A DNA stretch of 59,236 nt from Paenibacillus sp. Soil750 (GTDB lineage: Bacteria; Bacillota; Bacilli; Paenibacillales; NBRC-103111), in assembly GCF_001428045.1 (NCBI RefSeq), contig NZ_LMSD01000018.1:1-59236 (forward strand). The letters are read 5' to 3'. The notes under the pieces were generated by a model. It ran no database searches, was not told the origin of the DNA, and saw only the letters and a list, made by a program, of their open reading frames with translations. The position numbers were made by a program, and so were the translations under genes. Numbering within the stretch: the first letter of the stretch is position 1; every line of letters begins with the position of its first letter. Shown piece after piece: positions 42,572 to 51,503 of the stretch.

Positions 42572-43312
42572 TTAGCTCTTATTGCGCTGTCTTACCACTT
42601 CATACATCAATACACCCGCGGCAACAGAGGCATTCAATGAATTAACATGTCCCGCCATTGGCAGCTTGACTAAGAAGTCGCATCTTTCTTTAATGAGTCG
42701 ACCCACACCTTTACCTTCGTTTCCAATAACTAAGGCAATCGGAATCGTAAAGTTGGCTTTATAGACATCTTGAGCAGCCGTAACATCCGTACCTGCAACC
42801 CAAACACCTTGTTCCTTTAATTGCTCAATCGTTTGCGAAATATTCGTCACACGTGCCACCGGCACATACTCAACTGCGCCAGCAGATGTTTTGGAAACTG
42901 TTGCCGTTAACCCTACGGACCGGCGCTTCGGTATAATCACACCATGAACCCCCGTACAATCAGCTGTACGCAGAATGGACCCTAGGTTATGCGGATCTTC
43001 AATTTCATCGAGTATCAAAATGAACGGTTCTTGCCCGAGCGCTTTCGCCTTGGCTAAGATATCCTCCACTTCTACATAGGCATACGCTGCAACTTGTGCA
43101 ACGACGCCTTGATGTTGGAGTCCCTCTGCCATTTGATCCAGCTTACGCTTGTCCGTAAATTGGACAATAATGCCTAGATTCTTGGCTTCTGCCACAATCG
43201 GTCCTGCGAATTGCTTCTGAGCACCTTCGGCAATCCATATTTTATTAATCGTCCGTCCGGCACGAAGCGCCTCCAATACGGAGTGCTTCCCGCCGATAAT
43301 GTCTTCATCCAT
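42572..43312 (-). CDS. rlmB: 23S rRNA 2'-O-methyltransferase, RlmB/TrmH family
   Basis: A 246-residue SPOUT enzyme: N-terminal substrate-binding domain (about 1-75), then the knot domain with LDEIEDPHNLGSILRTADCTG, GNEGKGVGRLIKERCD and PMAGHVNSLNASVAAGVLMYE. Probably methylates a guanosine in 23S rRNA (Gm2251 in E. coli). AGGAGG precedes ATG. Confidence 0.93.
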   Translation of the reverse strand: MDEDIIGGKHSVLEALRAGRTINKIWIAEGAQKQFAGPIVAEAKNLGIIVQFTDKRKLDQMAEGLQHQGVVAQVAAYAYVEVEDILAKAKALGQEPFILILDEIEDPHNLGSILRTADCTGVHGVIIPKRRSVGLTATVSKTSAGAVEYVPVARVTNISQTIEQLKEQGVWVAGTDVTAAQDVYKANFTIPIALVIGNEGKGVGRLIKERCDFLVKLPMAGHVNSLNASVAAGVLMYEVVRQRNKS

Positions 43313-43347
43313 CCTAATTCCTCCTAAAAGTACGTGCGAATGCTTGT

Positions 43348-43782
43348 CTATTTCTGTTTATCTTTAAACGAGATTGCGAAGTCTAATATCTCTTTCAATC
43401 GCTCAAAGGATTGTTTGTAATATAAATATCCGATTAAGCACTCAAACGCGGTGCTGTGCCGGTATTCCAGCACATCCGCGTTTTTGGCTGTTGTTCCTGA
43501 CTTGGCATTACGCCCCCGCTTCACGATGTCTACTTCTTCTTCCGTTAATGTGGGCATCAAGGCCGTCAATAATCTGGACTGCGCTTTGGCAGACACAAAA
43601 CCTGTTGAAGCCTTATGCAAATGATTAGGGCGATGATTCGCCCCTGAGATGACATATTGTCGGATGTAGACTTCATACACCGCATCCCCAATATACGCCA
43701 GTACTAGCGGATTTAATAAATGCGGACTTTTCGATGGCGGGAAGGAAAACAAGTTAGCAGCATCAAGATTCATTTCGGTCAT
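43348..43782 (-). CDS. mrnC: mini-ribonuclease III
   Basis: A 144-residue RNase III catalytic domain without the dsRNA-binding domain. NPLVLAYIGDAVYEVYIRQYV carries the signature aspartate, and STAFECLIGYLYY carries the catalytic glutamate. Matures 23S rRNA ends in B. subtilis. Overlaps cysS by ATGA. Confidence 0.94.
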   Translation of the reverse strand: MTEMNLDAANLFSFPPSKSPHLLNPLVLAYIGDAVYEVYIRQYVISGANHRPNHLHKASTGFVSAKAQSRLLTALMPTLTEEEVDIVKRGRNAKSGTTAKNADVLEYRHSTAFECLIGYLYYKQSFERLKEILDFAISFKDKQK

Positions 43783-45179
43783 TTGCGGCGCCAGCGGATA
43801 CCCTGTGGTGTATCTTCAAGGAATATCCCTTTCTCCGTCAGCAAATCACGGATTTCATCCGCGCGTGCCCAATTCTTCGATTTCCGTGACTCCGTACGTT
43901 CAACGATCAACTGCTCGATCTCTTCATCCAGCAATTCATCTGCTTGTTGTGAAAGAATGCCCAGAGTTGCATCGAATGCTTCTAGCTGTTCCATATACAA
44001 TTTTACTGCATCCGCATGTACCCGCTCCTGTTGCAAGTACAAATTCGCTTCCGCAACAAGATCGAACACCGCGGTAATCGCATCCGGCGTATTGAAATCA
44101 TCATTCATTTTATCCACGAATTGTTTCGAAATTGCCTGCAGTTTATCTGTAATTTCCGCTTCAACTTCACCAGTAGCAGAAGCTGTAGCTAGTCGGTGCT
44201 TCATATTATCATAAGCGTTCTGAATCCGTTCCAACGCATTCGCCGCTTGCTTCAAACTCTCATCACTGAAATTAAGTGGATTTCGATAATGAGCCGATAA
44301 CATGAAGAAACGGAATACTTGCGGTTTAATTTGTTTGACTAGATCGCGAATTAAAATACCATTTCCGAGCGATTTCGACATTTTCTCATTATCGATATTT
44401 AGAAAAGCATTGTGCAACCAATAATTGGCCATTGGATGACCGGTTACCGCCTCGGTTTGAGCAATCTCACATTCATGGTGAGGGAACGTTAAATCTTGCC
44501 CGCCTCCGTGAATATCAATCGTTTCACCCAAATATTTGCGCACCATCGCGGAGCACTCAATATGCCAGCCTGGGCGACCTTGGCCCCAAGGGCTATCCCA
44601 ATAAATCTCACCTGGTTTCGCCGCTTTCCATAGGACAAAGTCCTGAGGATTTTCTTTACGCTCATCCACCTCAATGCGAATTCCGTGCTGAAGTTCTTCC
44701 AAATTTTGTTTAGAGAGCTTACCGTAATCCGTGAATTTCGACGTTCTATAATACACATCACCACGCGCTTCGTATGCGAAATCCTTCTCAACAAGCGCAG
44801 CTATGAAATCGATGATTTCTTGAATGTTCTCCGTTACACGCGGATTCAGCGTGGCATCATGAACACCCAAAGATTGGATATCTTCTAAGAATGCCGCGAT
44901 GAACGTTTCAGCAAGTTCGGGTACAGAAACTGCCATCTCTTCGGCTTTGCGAATCATTTTATCATCCACATCGGTAAAGTTCGTAATATAGTTGACTTCA
45001 TAATTCTGCGATTCCAAATAACGGCGAACCACGTCGAAAAATATTACAGGACGTCCGTTGCCAATATGAATATAGTTGTATACGGTTGGACCACATACGT
45101 ACATCTTCACTTTGCCAGGTTCAATCGGAACAAACTCTTCCTTCTTGCGCGTTAAGGTATTATATACTTTGAGTGTCAT
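43779..45179 (-). CDS. cysS: cysteinyl-tRNA synthetase
   Basis: A 466-residue class I synthetase with HIGN (38-41), KMSKSLGN and zinc cysteine Cys29 in VCGPTVYNY. Overlaps cysE by ATGA with GAGGAGA upstream. Together with cysE it is under the T-box at 45872-46150, so synthesis should rise when tRNA-Cys is uncharged. Confidence 0.97.
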   Translation of the reverse strand: MTLKVYNTLTRKKEEFVPIEPGKVKMYVCGPTVYNYIHIGNGRPVIFFDVVRRYLESQNYEVNYITNFTDVDDKMIRKAEEMAVSVPELAETFIAAFLEDIQSLGVHDATLNPRVTENIQEIIDFIAALVEKDFAYEARGDVYYRTSKFTDYGKLSKQNLEELQHGIRIEVDERKENPQDFVLWKAAKPGEIYWDSPWGQGRPGWHIECSAMVRKYLGETIDIHGGGQDLTFPHHECEIAQTEAVTGHPMANYWLHNAFLNIDNEKMSKSLGNGILIRDLVKQIKPQVFRFFMLSAHYRNPLNFSDESLKQAANALERIQNAYDNMKHRLATASATGEVEAEITDKLQAISKQFVDKMNDDFNTPDAITAVFDLVAEANLYLQQERVHADAVKLYMEQLEAFDATLGILSQQADELLDEEIEQLIVERTESRKSKNWARADEIRDLLTEKGIFLEDTPQGIRWRRK

Positions 45180-45832
45180 GTTCTCCTCAATTCTCCATTC
45201 TGCTTCCGTTCTTCTTCCAATTGGAATTTCAACTCATTAATTTGATTTTGTAATTCTTGGAAAATATCGACGATCGGATCGGGCAAATTGCCATGATCTA
45301 ATCTATTCACACGCACACCGTCTCGCTTCACAAGTTTGGCAGGTATCGTAACGACCGTGCTATTGGATGGAACCTCCTGAATCACTACTGCATTAGAGCC
45401 AATACGTGAGTTTTCACCTACGAGGAAGGACCCGAGAATTTTGGCACCAGAACCAATAACTACATTATTGCCAATTGTTGGGTGTCTCTTACCTTTCTCT
45501 TTCCCCGTTCCACCTAAAGTTACACCTTGGTACAAGATCACATCATCCCCGATCTCGCAGGTTTCCCCGATGACAACACCCATCCCGTGGTCAATAAACA
45601 ACCTTCTGCCAATTGTTGCTCCTGGATGGATTTCAATGCCTGTCATGAATCGGCTAATTTGAGAAACGATACGTGCCAGGGTAAACATCCTTCTTGTATA
45701 AAACCAATGTCCAATCCGATGCGACCAAATCGCATGAAGTCCCGAATACGTAAAAACAACCTCAAACCAACTGCGCGCTGCGGGGTCATTATCGAATACG
45801 GCGGATATATCAGATTTGATCGTTGACCACAT
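45176..45832 (-). CDS. cysE: serine O-acetyltransferase
   Basis: A 218-residue enzyme with an N-terminal helical domain (about 1-65) and a left-handed beta-helix of hexapeptide repeats (IHPGATIGRRLFIDHGMGVV, then GEN.RIGSNAVVI). Makes O-acetylserine for cysteine synthesis. AAGGTGA precedes ATG. First gene after the T-box. Confidence 0.96.
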   Translation of the reverse strand: MWSTIKSDISAVFDNDPAARSWFEVVFTYSGLHAIWSHRIGHWFYTRRMFTLARIVSQISRFMTGIEIHPGATIGRRLFIDHGMGVVIGETCEIGDDVILYQGVTLGGTGKEKGKRHPTIGNNVVIGSGAKILGSFLVGENSRIGSNAVVIQEVPSNSTVVTIPAKLVKRDGVRVNRLDHGNLPDPIVDIFQELQNQINELKFQLEEERKQNGELRRT

Positions 45833-45871
45833 ATGCTCACCTTCTTGCCTAGAATGATGTTGGAATAAAAT

Positions 45872-45907
45872 AAAAAAAAGCCCCTGCAGCCCTAAGGCTG
45901 CAGAGGC
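45872..45907 (-). terminator. T-box intrinsic terminator
   Basis: On the minus strand, GCCTCTGCAGCC / GGCTGCAGGGGC (12 pairs, one G-U) is followed by TTTTTTTT. It is the terminator half of the cysE T-box. Confidence 0.93.
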
Positions 45908-46147
45908 GTGGTTATCGCGGTTCCACTCTGCTTGGTGACTCGGAAGTCTCCCAACTCAAACCCGTAACGTGGGTGTTCCGGCTGCGCCTACCCTACTCAA
46001 TGAGTATTCGGCGCGGCTGCTCCCAGGTGCATTTCTGATTACAAGGATTGGATAACTCACAGCCAAAGCCTCACGGCCTTGATTATCCTCTCTGACAAAT
46101 CCTCACTTAACCATACTCTCCTGATCATGGCATTTTCGTATTTCATT
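45872..46147 (-). ncRNA. T-box riboswitch, tRNA-Cys specific
   Basis: The conserved T-box TGGAACCGCG is on the minus strand at 45916-45925, followed by the terminator. The Stem I specifier region reads GAAATGCACC, giving the codon TGC (Cys) at 46029-46031. Uncharged tRNA-Cys should stabilise the antiterminator and switch on cysE-cysS and downstream genes. Together with the promoter this fills the 344-bp gltX-cysE gap. Confidence 0.93.
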
Positions 46148-46153
46148 GAGTTA

Positions 46154-46182
46154 AGTATAGCGAAAAGAACCTCGCTTTACAA
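46154..46182 (-). promoter_or_regulatory. T-box/cysE promoter (sigma-A)
   Basis: On the minus strand, TTGTAA (46177-46182) and TATACT (46154-46159) are separated by 17 bp. The -35 hexamer overlaps the gltX stop codon. Confidence 0.75.
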
Positions 46183-47634
46183 TAAGCTCTGAAGACGTGA
46201 AACGACTTTTTCTTTCCCAAGTAGGAAAAGGGACACATTCAGATCCGGTCCATGGACTTGACCAGTCAACGCGGAGCGAACAGACATGAACAGCTGCTTT
46301 CCTTTGAAGCCTGTTTCCTTCTGTACTGCTTTAAGAAGCGCCGGCATGGCTTCAACTGTGAAAGCTTCCGCTTGCTCGACTTGAGCTAAGAAACTAGTCA
46401 GCACAACAGGGACATGCTCTTCTTTCAATACAGCAGCCGCTTCATCATCGATGACCAGCTCCTCTTTGAAGAAGATCGCAGACAATTCCACGATTTCAGC
46501 CGCGTAGCGCATTCTTTCTTGATTAAGGCTAACGAGTGCCTCCACCCATGCCCCAGTAGCAGCATTCAAGTCACCTTGTTGCAGGTAGCCGGCTTTGCGC
46601 AAATGCGGTACGCATAGGTCAACGATGCGGGATAGCGGAGCTTTTTTTAGATACGCATTGTTCATCCAATTCAATTTATCCATATCAAACACAGCCGGGC
46701 TCTTGGATACACGATCCAGATCAAACTGTTCGATTAATTCTTCCTTCGTGAATATCTCTTCTTCCCCGCCTGGTGACCAACCTAGCAATGCGATAAAGTT
46801 AAGCACCGCTTCTGGCAAATAACCAAGCTCTTTGTACTGCTCGATAAACTGGATGATGGACTCATCCCGTTTGCTCATCTTTTTACGATCCGGATTCAAA
46901 ATCAAAGCTAAATGCGCGAAGTCAGGAATCGGCATATCCAACGCTTCGTACATCAGAACTTGTCTTGGCGTATTGGATAGATGTTCTTCCCCACGAATAA
47001 CCAAGTTGATTTTCATCAAGTGATCATCCACAATAACGGCAAAGTTGTAGGTCGGGATCCCATCTGGGCGCGCAATAATGAAATCGCCAATCCCATTGGA
47101 ATCGAATTCCACATGTTCGCGAACTTTGTCTTCGATGGCAATGATACGATCCGCTGGTACACGGAAACGCGTTGAAGGCACACGGCCTTCCGCTTGATAC
47201 GCGGCGATTTGCTCAGGCGTCAAATTACGGCATTTGCCGGAGTAGCCGCCCATTTCCCCGCTTGCCTCTTGCTCAGCGCGCTCTTGTTCTAGATCGGCTT
47301 CAGAGCAATAGCAGCCATAGGCGTGATCGCTCTGTAACAGTTTATCTAGGTAGGTCTTGTAGATATCAAGTCTCTCCATTTGACGGTAAGGACCATAAGG
47401 ACCTCCGATATCCACACTTTCATCCCATTCTAGGCCAAGCCATCTCAGACCATTCAACTGGTCATCGATGCCAGACTCCTTATGACGCGTTTGATCCGTA
47501 TCTTCAAAGCGCACAACAAATGCGCCGCCGTTCTTACGAGCTAATAGATAATCAAACAGTGCCGTACGGGCACCGCCAATATGTAAATGTCCAGTCGGAC
47601 TAGGTGCATAACGCACGCGTAAAGGCTGACTCAT
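46177..47634 (-). CDS. gltX: glutamyl-tRNA synthetase
   Basis: A 485-residue class I synthetase with HIGG (18-21) and KMSKR (252-256). Cys108, Cys110 and Cys135 belong to a zinc site. In Bacilli this enzyme also charges tRNA-Gln with Glu for the GatCAB route. The longest frame opens at 47664, but ATG 47634 gives MSQPLRVRYAPSPTG with AAAAGGGG 8-9 nt upstream. Confidence 0.96.
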   Translation of the reverse strand: MSQPLRVRYAPSPTGHLHIGGARTALFDYLLARKNGGAFVVRFEDTDQTRHKESGIDDQLNGLRWLGLEWDESVDIGGPYGPYRQMERLDIYKTYLDKLLQSDHAYGCYCSEADLEQERAEQEASGEMGGYSGKCRNLTPEQIAAYQAEGRVPSTRFRVPADRIIAIEDKVREHVEFDSNGIGDFIIARPDGIPTYNFAVIVDDHLMKINLVIRGEEHLSNTPRQVLMYEALDMPIPDFAHLALILNPDRKKMSKRDESIIQFIEQYKELGYLPEAVLNFIALLGWSPGGEEEIFTKEELIEQFDLDRVSKSPAVFDMDKLNWMNNAYLKKAPLSRIVDLCVPHLRKAGYLQQGDLNAATGAWVEALVSLNQERMRYAAEIVELSAIFFKEELVIDDEAAAVLKEEHVPVVLTSFLAQVEQAEAFTVEAMPALLKAVQKETGFKGKQLFMSVRSALTGQVHGPDLNVSLFLLGKEKVVSRLQSLL

Positions 47635-47673
47635 CGTTGTATCCCCTTTTCTTCTTCCATGCATGAATACCTG

Positions 47674-48159
47674 CTATTTTATCACATCGCGAATTAAACA
47701 AACAACCGATTGTGCTGCGATTCCCTCGCCACGGCCAGTAAATCCAAGCTGTTCTGTTGTTGTCGCTTTCACGTTCACTCGATCAGTCTCTGCTTCTAGT
47801 GCGGCAGCAATGATTTCAACCATTTGTGGGATATACGGCAGCATCTTCGGTTTCTGAGCAATAATCGTGGAATCTGCATTCCCTAATTTGTAACCCTTCT
47901 CTTTCGCCAATTGCCATACCCGCTTCAATAAGACTAAGCTATCCGCATCTTTGTACTCGGCAGCTGTATCCGGGAAATGCTTACCGATATCGCCAAGACC
48001 GAGTGCGCCTAAGATCGCGTCACTAATCGCGTGCAACAGCACGTCCGCATCGGAGTGTCCCAGCAACCCTTTTTCATAAGGAATCGTTACACCTCCAATG
48101 ATGCACTTACGTCCTTCTACCAATTGATGAACATCGAATCCATTTCCTACACGAATCAT
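47674..48159 (-). CDS. ispF: 2-C-methyl-D-erythritol 2,4-cyclodiphosphate synthase
   Basis: A 161-residue MEP-pathway enzyme with metal ligands Asp9, His11 and His43 (GFDVHQL and LLHAISDA). Overlaps the ispD stop by ATGA. Next step after IspE in isoprenoid precursor synthesis. Confidence 0.97.
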   Translation of the reverse strand: MIRVGNGFDVHQLVEGRKCIIGGVTIPYEKGLLGHSDADVLLHAISDAILGALGLGDIGKHFPDTAAEYKDADSLVLLKRVWQLAKEKGYKLGNADSTIIAQKPKMLPYIPQMVEIIAAALEAETDRVNVKATTTEQLGFTGRGEGIAAQSVVCLIRDVIK

Positions 48160-48863
48160 GTGCGTTCCTCTCCCCTTACGTTATGTAAAATCCATTCTGC
48201 CCAAGGTAAATCTTCTGGGGTCGTTATTTTGATATTATAATAGTCCCCTTCTACTACATGCACCGCTGCGCCCAGACGCTCCACTAAACTCGCGTCATCT
48301 GTCCCCATGAACATATCCTGTTGGGCCTTCTCGTGCGCCTCCTGTAGGAGAGAAAGACGAAAAGCCTGCGGCGTTTGGATGGCCCACAAGCTTCGTCTAT
48401 CCGGTGTTGATTGAATGCGCTTATCTGCTGCATCCACAACTTTAATTGTATCCTTGACGGGAACGGCTAAGACAGCTGCCCCTATTTCTTGTGCCTTTTT
48501 CAGACACTCGAACATATGTTCTTTTCTTACGAAAGGGCGAACACCGTCATGCACAAGCACCCATTGCGTACCCTCTTGCAAGGCATGGAGACCTTGTCTA
48601 ACGGAATCTTGCCGCTCTGCGCCACCCGCCAGCACACATGTTACCTTCGTAAGTGCATAACTCGCGACATAGCCACTACAGCGAGCCACATCATCTGCAC
48701 CCACAACGAGAATAATTTCATCCACTTCATGTATGTTTTGAAATAATTGCAAGGTATGTACCAGAATTGGCTTCTTTCCCAGTTGCAGGTATTGTTTGCT
48801 TTCTGCTGTACCCATGCGCGAACCTTTGCCCGCTGCTACGATGATAACTCCTAGCTTCCCCAT
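48156..48863 (-). CDS. ispD: 2-C-methyl-D-erythritol 4-phosphate cytidylyltransferase
   Basis: A 235-residue nucleotidyltransferase with the CTP-binding IIVAAGKGSRMG (7-18) and LVHDGVRPFV. The open frame extends to 48911, but ATG 48863 directly precedes the conserved N-terminus and has TTGGAGG at about 4 nt. Coupled to ispF. Confidence 0.95.
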   Translation of the reverse strand: MGKLGVIIVAAGKGSRMGTAESKQYLQLGKKPILVHTLQLFQNIHEVDEIILVVGADDVARCSGYVASYALTKVTCVLAGGAERQDSVRQGLHALQEGTQWVLVHDGVRPFVRKEHMFECLKKAQEIGAAVLAVPVKDTIKVVDAADKRIQSTPDRRSLWAIQTPQAFRLSLLQEAHEKAQQDMFMGTDDASLVERLGAAVHVVEGDYYNIKITTPEDLPWAEWILHNVRGEERT

Positions 48864-48963
48864 AAGTCCTCCAACTTGGCGCTTCCAAACGAAAGCTTTC
48901 TTCGTAATCATAAGCCCAAGTCAACTTGAAAGAGCTATGTTACATCTCCTTATCATACTGGTT

Positions 48964-50031
48964 TTACTGTGCTTTTTCCAATAGTTTTGGTTTCGCAAAA
49001 ATCATTCGACCCGCCGAAGTCTGAAGCACACTCGTTACCATCACTTCAAGCGTCATACCGATGAAATCACGTCCGCCTTCAACAACGATCATCGTACCAT
49101 CATCGAGATAAGCTACACCTTGTCCATGTTCCTTGCCGTCTTTAATGACTTGAACAATAATTTCTTCTCCCGGTAGGACAACTGGCTTCACCGCATTCGC
49201 AAGATCGTTGATATTGAGCACCGATACACCTTGAAGTTCACATACTTTGTTCAGGTTAAAATCGTTCGTAATCACTTTCCCTTGAAGCACCTTGGCTAAG
49301 CGCACCAGCTTGCTGTCCACTTCGGCGATTTCTTCGAAATCCCCTTCATAAATGAGGACCTTCACTTCAAGTTCTTTTTGGATTTTGTTCAAAATGTCCA
49401 GTCCGCGACGCCCACGGTTTCGCTTCAGTAGGTCTGATGAGTCTGCAATATGCTGCAGCTCTTCCAATACGAACTCCGGAATCACCAGGGTTCCCTCGAT
49501 AAATCCCGTCTTGCAAATATCTGCGATCCGGCCATCGATGATGACACTCGTATCCAAAATCTTATGTTCCTCGTACGGACGATGGGTCTGCTTCTCAGGA
49601 CCTCCAGATCTGCTCTTCGCAATGACCTGCACAAGTTCTTCCCGCTTGCTGTAACCGATACGGAAGCCCATAACGCCCAATACAGCCGATACAAGGAAAG
49701 GTAAGAATGGCCCTGCCCATTTGGCTTGCTCAAGCACAGGAAATAACATGACTGAAACCAATAGCCCAATCACGAGTCCTAATGTACCAGATAGTAAATC
49801 CGACACGGGAATATCCGTGACATTGCGCTCGCCTCTCATCAGCAAGTTCATGCCAATGTTAGCTACCCACGCTGAAATCAAAAACATCCCTACTGCACAT
49901 AAGCTATTAATCCAAAATACTTGTCCTGCTTGACTTGTCACATCCGTCGTTTGTAGGAACGAATCGCTCCACCTATAACCTAAACTGCCACCCATGATGG
50001 CTAAAATGATTTGTACCCATTTCTTCATCAC
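48964..50031 (-). CDS. PIN/TRAM-domain membrane protein (YacL-like)
   Basis: A 355-residue protein with four N-terminal membrane segments (about 5-22, 40-60, 80-100, 106-125). A PIN nuclease-type domain follows with acidic residues Asp160, Glu190, Asp239 and Asp257, then a C-terminal TRAM domain (about 285-345). The B. subtilis homologue is YacL, next to disA. Substrate unknown; RNA or tRNA cleavage is plausible. GTG start with AGGAGGTGA at 4-5 nt; the ATG one codon later is possible. Confidence 0.88.
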   Translation of the reverse strand: MMKKWVQIILAIMGGSLGYRWSDSFLQTTDVTSQAGQVFWINSLCAVGMFLISAWVANIGMNLLMRGERNVTDIPVSDLLSGTLGLVIGLLVSVMLFPVLEQAKWAGPFLPFLVSAVLGVMGFRIGYSKREELVQVIAKSRSGGPEKQTHRPYEEHKILDTSVIIDGRIADICKTGFIEGTLVIPEFVLEELQHIADSSDLLKRNRGRRGLDILNKIQKELEVKVLIYEGDFEEIAEVDSKLVRLAKVLQGKVITNDFNLNKVCELQGVSVLNINDLANAVKPVVLPGEEIIVQVIKDGKEHGQGVAYLDDGTMIVVEGGRDFIGMTLEVMVTSVLQTSAGRMIFAKPKLLEKAQ

Positions 50032-50064
50032 AGATTCACCTCCTGCATCAACTTTTTTTGAGCC

Positions 50065-50093
50065 TTATTACAATTATGTTCCAATTTATGCAA
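50065..50093 (-). promoter_or_regulatory. yacL-ispD-ispF-gltX promoter (sigma-A)
   Basis: On the minus strand, TTGCAT (50088-50093) and TAATAA (50065-50070) are separated by 17 bp. It is divergent from the promoter at 50120-50148. Confidence 0.6.
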
Positions 50094-50119
50094 CGTTAAT
50101 CACTTCTTTAGTCGGAAAA

Positions 50120-50148
50120 TTGAAATATTAGAGGGCATCCATTATAAT
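50120..50148 (+). promoter_or_regulatory. promoter of the plus-strand gene (sigma-A)
   Basis: TTGAAA (50120-50125) and a perfect TATAAT (50143-50148) are separated by 17 bp. Confidence 0.8.
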
Positions 50149-50184
50149 GAAATGGAAGTTACCAACCTACCCGAGGTGGATGGA

Positions 50185-50580
50185 ATGAGCTCCTTGACTT
50201 TAAAGCAGTTTCAAGATCAAGTGTCTGAATTGTTACTCCGTCACCGTAGTCTGCTTGATGTCTTATCCAAATTTCAACAGTCAGGCGCAGCTGCCAACCG
50301 TTCCGTGGTGAAATCCATTACTGAATGTGGATGTATTCAGGTTCATGCAGCTAAGCAAGAGTATCATCCAGAGATGACCCTGGATGAGGCTAAGGATGTT
50401 CTAGGCACCCATGTATCTGGTCACTTATGTGAACAATGCATTGAGGTCGTTAGTAGCGAACTAGGTAGGAATCTCTTCTACATGTCTGCGCTAAGTAACA
50501 TTCTTGATATTAATTTGGAGCAAGTCGTTGAGAATGAGTCAAAGAAATGTACAACACTGGGCCTATTCAACATGTCATGA
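50185..50580 (+). CDS. uncharacterised cysteine-containing cytoplasmic protein
   Basis: A 131-residue protein with an N-terminal helical region (LKQFQDQVSELLLRHRSLLDV) and cysteines Cys48, Cys50 (ECGC), Cys82, Cys85 (CEQC) and Cys122. The pattern ECGC...CEQC could bind a metal or be redox active. The C-terminal half has ELGRNLFYMSALSNILDINL. A DUF1573-type annotation seems possible from memory, but I do not rely on it. The frame opens at 50152; ATG 50185 has GAGGTGG at 5-6 nt. It is the only plus-strand gene in the right-hand 55 kb and has its own strong promoter and terminator. Confidence 0.8.
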   Translation: MSSLTLKQFQDQVSELLLRHRSLLDVLSKFQQSGAAANRSVVKSITECGCIQVHAAKQEYHPEMTLDEAKDVLGTHVSGHLCEQCIEVVSSELGRNLFYMSALSNILDINLEQVVENESKKCTTLGLFNMS

Positions 50581-50589
50581 TGATGAAAA

Positions 50590-50646
50590 CAAAAAAAGCA
50601 TTTATTTTCTTCCTGAAGATCAGGAGAAAATAAATGCTTTTTATTT
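50590..50646. terminator. bidirectional terminator between the plus-strand gene and pssA
   Basis: AAAGCATTTATTTTC and GAAAATAAATGCTTT pair over 15 bp, with an inner CCTGA/TCAGG hairpin, and are flanked by A and T runs on both sides. Confidence 0.88.
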
Positions 50647-50659
50647 TCGAACAATGCGC

Positions 50660-51418
50660 TTACACGTCAGATTTCACTGAATTCGTGTCATCCACGCCAC
50701 GTCTTTTGTTCTTTCTGCGAAGATTACGGAGACGGATGAAGTATCCATCAACGTTTTTTTTTAGGCCGTAAAGAGCGTACATCAAAAGCGGTACGAAAAT
50801 CATTTTGGAAATGGACTCAGGCCATTTAATTGCAATCAAAATCGCTGCTGCAACGATAATTGGCGTAATCCAAATCGCTGCTTTAGGAATACCCGCTTTT
50901 TTGAAGTTCGGATATTTCACTGTGCTGACCATTAAGTATGACAATAGAACTGTACTTACAAGAAGCACATAGACGTTAATATCGTTCACGAAAAGAGCTA
51001 ACGTACAAAGAACACCGCCTGCTGCTGGAATCGGTAAACCGATGAAATAGCCAGGCGTACCGGCAACAACATTGAATCTAGCTAACCGCAGCGCTCCACA
51101 GATCGGGAAGATCGCTGTGACAATCCAAGCAAAAGCTGGGCTAATGACGGTAGGATCATTAAATGCAACTACATACATGATGAAAGCAGGAGCGACACCG
51201 AAAGAGATCACATCGGATAAGGAGTCTAATTCTTTACCGAACTCACTTTGAGCGTTCAACGCTCTCGCAACACGTCCATCGAGTCCATCCAATAGCATAG
51301 CGACAATGACAAGAACGGCAGCGATGCCATGTTCTCCACTGAAGGCTAGGATAATCGATAGTACGCCTAGGAATAAGTTCCCTACTGTAAAGAGACTGGG
51401 AATTGACTTTGTTAACAT
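50660..51418 (-). CDS. pssA: CDP-diacylglycerol-serine O-phosphatidyltransferase
   Basis: A 252-residue membrane enzyme of the CDP-alcohol phosphotransferase family. The active-site motif D-x2-D-G-x2-A-R-x8-G-x3-D-x3-D is complete from Asp44 to Asp69. It makes phosphatidylserine, the precursor of phosphatidylethanolamine. The C-terminus is basic. AGAGGTGG is about 10 nt before ATG. Its position between disA and the yacL-like gene differs from B. subtilis, where pssA is with psd. Confidence 0.92.
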   Translation of the reverse strand: MLTKSIPSLFTVGNLFLGVLSIILAFSGEHGIAAVLVIVAMLLDGLDGRVARALNAQSEFGKELDSLSDVISFGVAPAFIMYVVAFNDPTVISPAFAWIVTAIFPICGALRLARFNVVAGTPGYFIGLPIPAAGGVLCTLALFVNDINVYVLLVSTVLLSYLMVSTVKYPNFKKAGIPKAAIWITPIIVAAAILIAIKWPESISKMIFVPLLMYALYGLKKNVDGYFIRLRNLRRKNKRRGVDDTNSVKSDV

Positions 51419-51445
51419 ATGTTTTTGTCCACCTCTGGATTTACT

Positions 51446-51473
51446 ATACCCTAAACTTGACTACATGAAACCT
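51446..51473 (-). promoter_or_regulatory. sigma-B-like promoter of pssA
   Basis: On the minus strand, AGGTTTCA (51466-51473), a 14-bp spacer and GGGTAT (51446-51451) match the general stress consensus AGGTTTAA-N14-GGGTAT except for one base. A sigma-A reading (TTTCAT-N16-TATAGT) is also possible. Whether this organism has sigma-B is not visible here. Confidence 0.4.
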
Positions 51474-51503
51474 TAACAATGATACTTTATGATTGTATCC
51501 ACT

